Assembly: GCA_933228895.1 (NCBI GenBank)
Contig: OW121849.1
Coordinates: 43,680,354-43,744,353, forward strand
DNA length: 64,000 bases
Direction of reading: 5' to 3'
DNA from: Platycnemis pennipes
Lineage: Eukaryota > Arthropoda > Insecta > Odonata > Platycnemididae
In this document: positions 58,361-64,000 of the stretch, one piece after another
Numbering within the stretch: position 1 is the first letter of the stretch
Layout of the letters: every line of letters begins with the position of its first letter
Notes under the pieces: generated by a model
The model's input: only the letters and a program-made list of their open reading frames with translations
Told to the model about the DNA's origin: nothing
Databases searched by the model: none
Position numbers and translations under genes: made by a program

Positions 58361-58597
58361 TGCCGTGCATCTTTCTCAAGGGTCTTTGCCATTTGCAATA
58401 TTTTTGCTTGCTCTTCTACCACCCCTCCCCTCAATTTGGGTGAGCGACCAGGCACATGCCTAGGATGCAGTCACTTGGGGCGTACGGGCACAGTCAAACA
58501 TCTACATCACACAAGTGGAGGTGAACCCGGGTGAGGGCATCCGATATGGGTGGACGAGGGTCGCCCGTGTGCAGGCCTCTACTAGCCACTAGCCTAA
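58361..58597 (+). mobile_element. Second copy of the GC-rich hAT MITE, left-truncated
   Basis: It aligns with 45700-45936 from ATCTTTCTCAAGGGTCTT onward and ends CGCCCGTGTGCAGGCCTCTA, the right terminal repeat. Many C-to-T and G-to-A changes relative to the 45-kb copy suggest CpG decay. Confidence 0.75.
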
Positions 58598-58619
58598 TTG
58601 CATGTCAATAGTTATGGTG

Positions 58620-59770
58620 CCCAGCAGTCAGGGAAAATCTGGAAATCAGGGAAAAGTTATGGAATTTGGAAAAGGGGAAAAGGTCATGAAAAAATCAGGG
58701 AAAATGGATCCGGAATTTGAGTGACTCAACCAGTCCATCAGACCAACAGAAATTAAGCGAGTGAGAGATTCCCCCCTGACCCGTGGCATCGGCTCTAAAA
58801 TACCTGTCTTGAGGTAGTGGGTTGAGGCGGATTTGGCAGCATCTTTGGGGCAGTGGGTAGGGGTATTATACGTGTGTCCTTAGCCTTACAGAGCATTCGG
58901 CACCCTTAATTAAGGAATAGACCTTCCTTGATTTGAGTGGGCATCTGGCTGCACGATATTGCGGTGTCCCACATATCGAAATGGACCCTTATAGCTCTGA
59001 TACTGTGGCGGTGGATGTGAGTCGCCAGCCAGCATCACCTCTCCCAAATTACTTCTGTTTCAAGCTTCTGTGAAATACCCTATTGAGCCAGCAGCCTGCA
59101 TTGGGTTGGCTATGAGGTGATGTGGCGTGGCTTGCGGTAGCTCGAACCTGATGTTGAAATTGGTATTGCAGCTAGTAAGGAATTATGTTGAGCACACGTG
59201 CCTGAAAAAGACAAACTTCTCTTTAGACATGAGTGTAGGACAATTCTAGTCCAAGCAGCTGAAAAGATTAAGGAGAGAAGTATCTTCTTTTGTTTCCCGG
59301 GTGGTCGAGAGCACACTTGCATGTCTGTGAGTTAGGGCATTTCCAAGATAGACATGATGGCCCAAATATGCAAAACACTTTTTGAGTGTCGGAAGGGAAA
59401 AATGGCAAGCTGCTCAATTGTCTCCTAAAGTTTTTTTCATATTTTCTTTGACTCTATATTTATCAATTTTGAACATTTTCATGAGTTAATTTTATAATTT
59501 CCGACATTATTGAAGTTAGCAAATTATTTTTTGCTACCCATACTTGTAACTGCTTGATGTAATGTGATGAACGCGGTGCCAAAGGAGTAGTGCTCTTAAT
59601 TTATCGAATTTCAATACGTCTATATTCCTCTCTGTGTGTTGCTGCCATTATTGAGCAATTATATGAATCAATACTTAAGACATTCGTTGTTGTAGGAGGA
59701 CTCAGTCCTTTGTATCATACTGCCGTTGCACATATACACCCGACAAAATTACTGTGAGTACGTCGAGGGC
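58620..59770. other. Old repeat debris, no gene supported
   Basis: TCAGGGAAAATCTGGAAATC then AGGGAAAAGTTATGG repeats at 58629-58700. A plus-strand reading at 59195-59300 (FRHECRTILVQAAEKIKERS) resembles transposase-like protein debris. No intact frame is present. Confidence 0.35.
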
Positions 59771-60169
59771 CTAACGAAATCTTTAACACGTTCACTGTGG
59801 CGTGACCCACCGGTGGGTCACGCAGATGCGTCTAGCACCGCGGCCATAAAATTCTGTGAATTGTCGTAACTTGCGAGGAGTATTGTGAGAGTAGGAATCG
59901 AGAACTTCTCAAGTGACTTCACCCAGAGGTTAGTCACTGTTCAAATAATAGACTACTATGTGACACTTAGTGTGACCCACCGGTGGGTCACGCTGCCCCT
60001 CCTGAAACTTTTTTCAGCGTGAGCGGTGTGGCCCACCGGTGGGTCACGAACAAATTTACATATTAGCATATTATATCCTAAATACGTTTATTTTTTGCTT
60101 TCTTTTTGTTTTTTTCATGTTTATGCGATTTTTATACATAAGGATGAACAATACTCGATGTAGTAAAAC

Positions 60170-60720
60170 ATATCGGCAAGATTTGTAAAGGGACGATACG
60201 ATAATAATATTAGCGTAACCAGTCTATTAAATGAATTGAAATGGGAATCATTGTCAGATCGCAGGTTGAAATTTAGACTTAATCTCTTCCACAAATTCCA
60301 AGGCAATATTTTCAGTGATGACGTTAAAAATATTTTACGAACCCCAACTTACTATGGCAGACTGGACCATAATCATAAAGTTAGAGAAATTGATTGCCGA
60401 ACTGACCGATTCAAAATGTCCTTTTTCCCTCGCACAATTAGAGATGCGAATAACGGTAAATATGTCCTATCGGAGAGTAGCAATGAATAGCATTGGTAGC
60501 TGCATGTTGGTATGAGTACTTAAAGCTAACCCTACTAACAGAATGTTTTTGCATGTTTTCTTTGCAATTTCTATCTTTTTTAAATAGTGTAGTTCTGACT
60601 ACTATATTAATACTATTCCTTTTTTATGCATGATATGTAGTGCATGTTTGGTGAGCAATCACCCCCTGCCACACACCCTTGTGGTGGCTTGCAGGGTATT
60701 ATGTAGATGTAGATAGATAG
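60170..60720 (+). mobile_element. Non-LTR retrotransposon 3' end inside the piggyBac-like element
   Basis: The frame reads RFVKGRYDNNISVTSLLNEL, then KWESLSDRRLKFRLNLFHKF, YYGRLDHNHKVREIDCRTDR and SFFPRTIRDANN. This is the usual extreme C-terminus of CR1/Jockey-like ORF2. The 3' UTR ends CCCCTGCCACACACCCTTGT...CTTGCAGGGTATT, then a GTAGATGTAGATAGATAG tail, shared with elements at 30.1 and 26.3 kb. Confidence 0.8.
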
Positions 60721-60829
60721 ATGTAGATATCAACTTATTAAAAATAATGAAAATGTTTAGGAAAATTTTTTCTCCTCAACCTCTTGGCTGTCCGTCAGTT
60801 GCTCGTAAACTAAACAGTCCGAACTGCAC

Positions 60830-61150
60830 TCGCCCGGCTGTGTGAGAGATTGACTCTCTCTCTTCCTAACCCCCCCCTCTACGGAAGGGAATTTGGGAAA
60901 GAGTCGCGTAGCGTTCTTGAGCCAATCCCTCAGTGGTGGATGAGTGACCGTGCCCTTGCCGGGTGAACGTCTTCCGAAATGCAGACACTACTTTTTTCTG
61001 AGTGAGACAAACCACTATGTACTCTTTCCAAAGGATCCCCCTTCCCTTTTCTCATAGTGTGAGCAGGGCTGGGGAATCGGTACGCACGGGCAGGCATCTA
61101 CGTCTCACAGACGGGCGCGAACAAGGGCAGGCGCAATAAATAGAGATGGG
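60830..61150 (+). mobile_element. Third, weaker relative of the GC-rich hAT MITE
   Basis: GGTACGCACGGGCAGGCATC then TACGTCTCACAGACGGGCGC (61079-61118) aligns with GCGAACGGGCACGGTCGGGC... at 45840. The ends are not clear. Confidence 0.45.
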
Positions 61151-61479
61151 TGGGAGTCTCCTGGGTTTTCCGAACGTCAGCAAATCTTTACCACATGCAT
61201 TGTATTGTTGCCCCTCTCTTCCCCCATCCCAGGCCAGGGTCTAGAAGATAACGTGCCCCACGTGGCCGGTGGAGGGGTGAGCTGGGGGCGAAGCTGGAAG
61301 TAGCCTCCCCCAGCCTTCCTCTAATCTCAGGAAACAGCTGAGTATTGCCGCTTCAACCACCATCCCTTGGCAGTGGCCAGAAACTCGGAAGGACTGTGAC
61401 CCACCGGTGGGTCTCGCCGCGCTGTGAGGGGTAGGGCTTTAAACAGCTCCGCAGTGAACGTGTTAAAAAGAACTTATTG

Positions 61480-64000
61480 TGATACAACTGCTATTTCAAT
61501 AAAATTGTTATACGGTAGAGTCTTGATTTTATGAACACCTTGGGACCCAAAAATGGGGTGTTATGTAAAATCAATTTATGTAAAATCAAGATATTAGCAG
61601 ATTTTGAAAAATATGCTATGATTTCACAATCTATGGGAACACAATGACTTAGAAACTATTTTCACTATTAAGAGATCATTATTGCATACATATTACACTG
61701 TAGAAATTAATACTATTTAAATTATGGTGGAGAGATAATTATATTTAAATCAAAATGTGCAATAGAATTCCAAAACAGAATCATAGCTTTTTGGCTACTC
61801 AGGCAAAAGTACAGATTTAGCATTTAAACATGTGGCAATCAAGTGTGTACATAATTAGAAAATCATGCCTGTGGAAGAGTTTGAATTGCACTGAGAGATA
61901 AAATTTGAAATTAAGGTGTTTTAAAAAGTTATCCAAGATAATTAAATGGGAAAGTACACCACTCAATGAAAGTTAAATAGCATTGCATAGCAGACAAATC
62001 TGCCTGGGCCAAATGAAAATGAAAAAAAATCTCTCTGAAAGTAAAATTTCATTTACAGAATTACGTCTTTTTAAAATATTTTGTGATGCCTTTTTGCACT
62101 TTTAACCATTCCATTTTTGAGTGGATTACTTTTTCAATTTTTCTTAAATTATCTTTAAAATCATCATCAACTTCGTGAAGTAATGAGAAATGATGCAAGG
62201 TAGTTAATGGCTGGAGGATGTCTTCTTTTTTGGGATGATGCCCTCATCACTTTCATCTTTTTCATTTTCACTCAGCACTTCATTTAAACATGTGTAAATC
62301 AAGTGTATTTCTGAAAAATCATGAGAGCCCATTAAAATCCATCGGCAAAATCGCTACGCATCGCACCGGTGCATAGAAATGTCGTAATATTGTAACACTT
62401 TTTCGCACTTGTTAGAAAGCTGTCAGTTCATCTGTTTTGATGAGGAAAATTCATTATTCTCATATTAAATTTCGTCTGTGAGAAGGGATAACTAATAAAT
62501 CCAAGCGACATTTTGAATGGTAAAACTTCATATTCTGCCCTTTCACAGTGAACTTAACCGTGCTCACATGTAGATTTTTCAATTGAGGCATAAGAATGTC
62601 ATTAATAACCGGCGTATATTTTTCCACACAAGAGAACTAACGGCATGTCAACATGGCTGGGCTGCTAAGCAAGATGCAAGCAAAAAAAGTATTGGTTTCA
62701 GTAGCCCGCAAAATGTGGCCCAACTCCACCCCCACTAGTGGAGGTCGCCTGGATTGAAGCGAAGCTGGGTGGGGGTAGACAATTACAGATAAGGCAGAGT
62801 GATCTTCTCGGGTTACTCCCTCCTCTTTCTTGCTGAATGAGTCACGTCCAGATGAATTTAGTTGTGACCAGGAATAAGAGACGAAGAACTCTTCTTGGAT
62901 GAGGGGGGTCTTTTGGGGTAAACCGGTTTAGATGCGTCAGTTATGTAGACCTGACTGAGGGATCGACCCTTAAAATGACAACTTTATCGTTTCCCCACCC
63001 CTCTTCGCTGGACCCTTCCGTGACTTGTGGGCAGGGGTAATCTCCAATCTTTCATCTCAGCATGGTAGATGCCTTCAGTTTGTCTGTGGTCAAGCATTTT
63101 TTTACATACTCAGTGAATATATAATGATAACAATAAGTATCATAATATTTGTAGCATGCTTGGAAAATATAAGCTCAGAGTTACAGTTTTTTTTTAGCAT
63201 TTCCACATTTTAAATGGAACTCTATTATAAACAAAATTGTCCAGAGTGTTCATTTCACAAAAAGTTTGTTAAAAATAATGGTAAAGTTCTGTTTAAAATT
63301 AGTAAATGCAGAACGAAACATTCGGTATAAATTGCTGGGCCTGTATTTTCACAGTAGGCGGCAAATACATATGTTTAGTAAATGCACTGATTGAACGAAT
63401 GAGTTGGCTGAGTGGGGATGGAACTGAGAAGAGGGTCATTATCACCTCGGCCCAGTGATTCAGGAAAGGGTCCGGATTCCCTGACTTGTGATACAAGATA
63501 GACAAGGGGTATATGCATATACACATGTGTGCGAATCCTTGCCAAGAGTGAGTTCCGTACAGAGGAATACAAGGATATGCTCACGGTACTAATGACAAGG
63601 GAAGCATTTTTGCTTCAGTGCGATAGGGTACTTAATAACAGCGCAGGTGGCATCTACGATAACATCAATTGTAGTTATCATTTATTAAAAATTGTAATTT
63701 CTTTGCTTGAATTACACTGTGTTCACTGTCACTTTCATATTCCTTGGTTCTTCAGTTCAATTTATGTAAACATTTGGCTAACACAACCCGTTTATCGAAT
63801 TCCACTTAAAGCTCTAGATTGGAAAAGAACAGACAACGCAACCAAAACAGACCTATCTACCTAGACATGGGGAAGGTAGTTGGTGAACATGTTTATACAG
63901 GAAAAATTTGTTGCCAAGCATTTAAGTGAGTTTTAGCCATCTGTTGTGATGTTATATATAATACTAAAATTTCACATATCTTCCCAATTGCCTCGGTTGT
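61480..64000. other. No supported gene
   Basis: It contains short repeats such as CATTTAAACATGTG..AATCAAGTGT at about 61819 and 62281. A run ATTTTATGAACACC...GTAAAATCAATTTATG near 61520 is reminiscent of pogo/Tigger ends. A 111-codon plus frame at 63529-63864 has no known motif. Later exons of the FHA gene were sought here and not found. Confidence 0.35.

Larger units (their letters stand above)
59783..61466. mobile_element. piggyBac-like element (TTAA ends) with internal 20-bp palindromes
   Basis: Ends TTAACACGTTCACTGTGG and CCGCAGTGAACGTGTTAA are inverted and sit at TTAA. The palindrome GTGACCCACCGGTGGGTCAC occurs at 59802-59821 and 59972-59991. One-mismatch versions are at 60028-60047 and 61396-61415. 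No transposase is visible. The middle holds a non-LTR fragment (about 60170-60720) and GC-rich hAT-MITE-related sequence (about 60830-61150). Confidence 0.7.

Noticed and set aside
63529..63864. 111-codon plus frame as a later exon of the FHA gene
   Set aside because: The sequence does not resemble the remaining FHA strands, and only its first third looks protein-like.

Overview
This is eukaryotic DNA, most likely from an arthropod and probably an insect. Coding sequence is split into short exons with GT/AG junctions, introns are large, and there are no operons. About a third of the window is recognisable transposable-element debris typical of arthropods: Penelope-like elements, non-LTR retrotransposons, tRNA-derived SINEs, hAT-like and piggyBac-like MITEs. 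I could not identify the species. No CRISPR array, rRNA gene or bacterial feature is present.

Three host genes are supported. (1) A cytosolic sulfotransferase on the minus strand reads from 34278 down to 11088 in seven coding exons. Every exon phase matches across the splice junctions, giving a 348-residue protein with both PAPS-binding motifs and the catalytic histidine. Its introns (up to 8.3 kb) hold most of the mobile elements. (2) A minus-strand gene at 55887-53254, six coding exons and 520 residues, encodes a low-complexity, apparently nuclear protein. It ends in a CaaX prenylation box (CIIM) and has an N-terminal PxVxL sequence. (3) A plus-strand gene starts at 56904, divergent from gene 2. 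Its first coding exon is an FHA-domain N-terminus resembling vertebrate Ki-67. A palindromic E2F-type site lies just upstream of a non-coding first exon. Later exons of this gene were not found in the window.

Layout: 1-9.4 kb holds a Penelope 3' remnant, a non-LTR 3' end, and several tRNA-like SINEs, two of them as head-to-head fold-backs. 9.4-34.3 kb is the sulfotransferase gene, with a decayed Penelope element in its last intron, a non-LTR element nested inside another in intron 5, a 469-bp palindromic MITE, a piggyBac-like MITE inside an inverted SINE pair, and a CR1/Jockey-type non-LTR 3' end. 27.3-32 kb (intron 1) also has a diverged direct duplication split by a non-LTR tail, which is itself split by a hAT-like MITE. 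34.3-53.2 kb is gene-poor. It contains a 202-bp insertion with a perfect 12-bp target-site duplication enclosing a long hairpin with a hammerhead-ribozyme-like core, and a 450-bp GC-rich hAT MITE with a perfect 8-bp duplication. 53.2-57.1 kb is the divergent gene pair. 57.6-64 kb holds a non-LTR fragment, a second copy of the GC-rich MITE, and a 1.68-kb piggyBac-like element with four copies of a 20-bp palindrome.

The most notable items are the hammerhead-like small retroposon at 36.2 kb, the recurring head-to-head SINE dimers, and the CaaX/PxVxL nuclear protein paired with a Ki-67-like FHA gene behind an E2F site.
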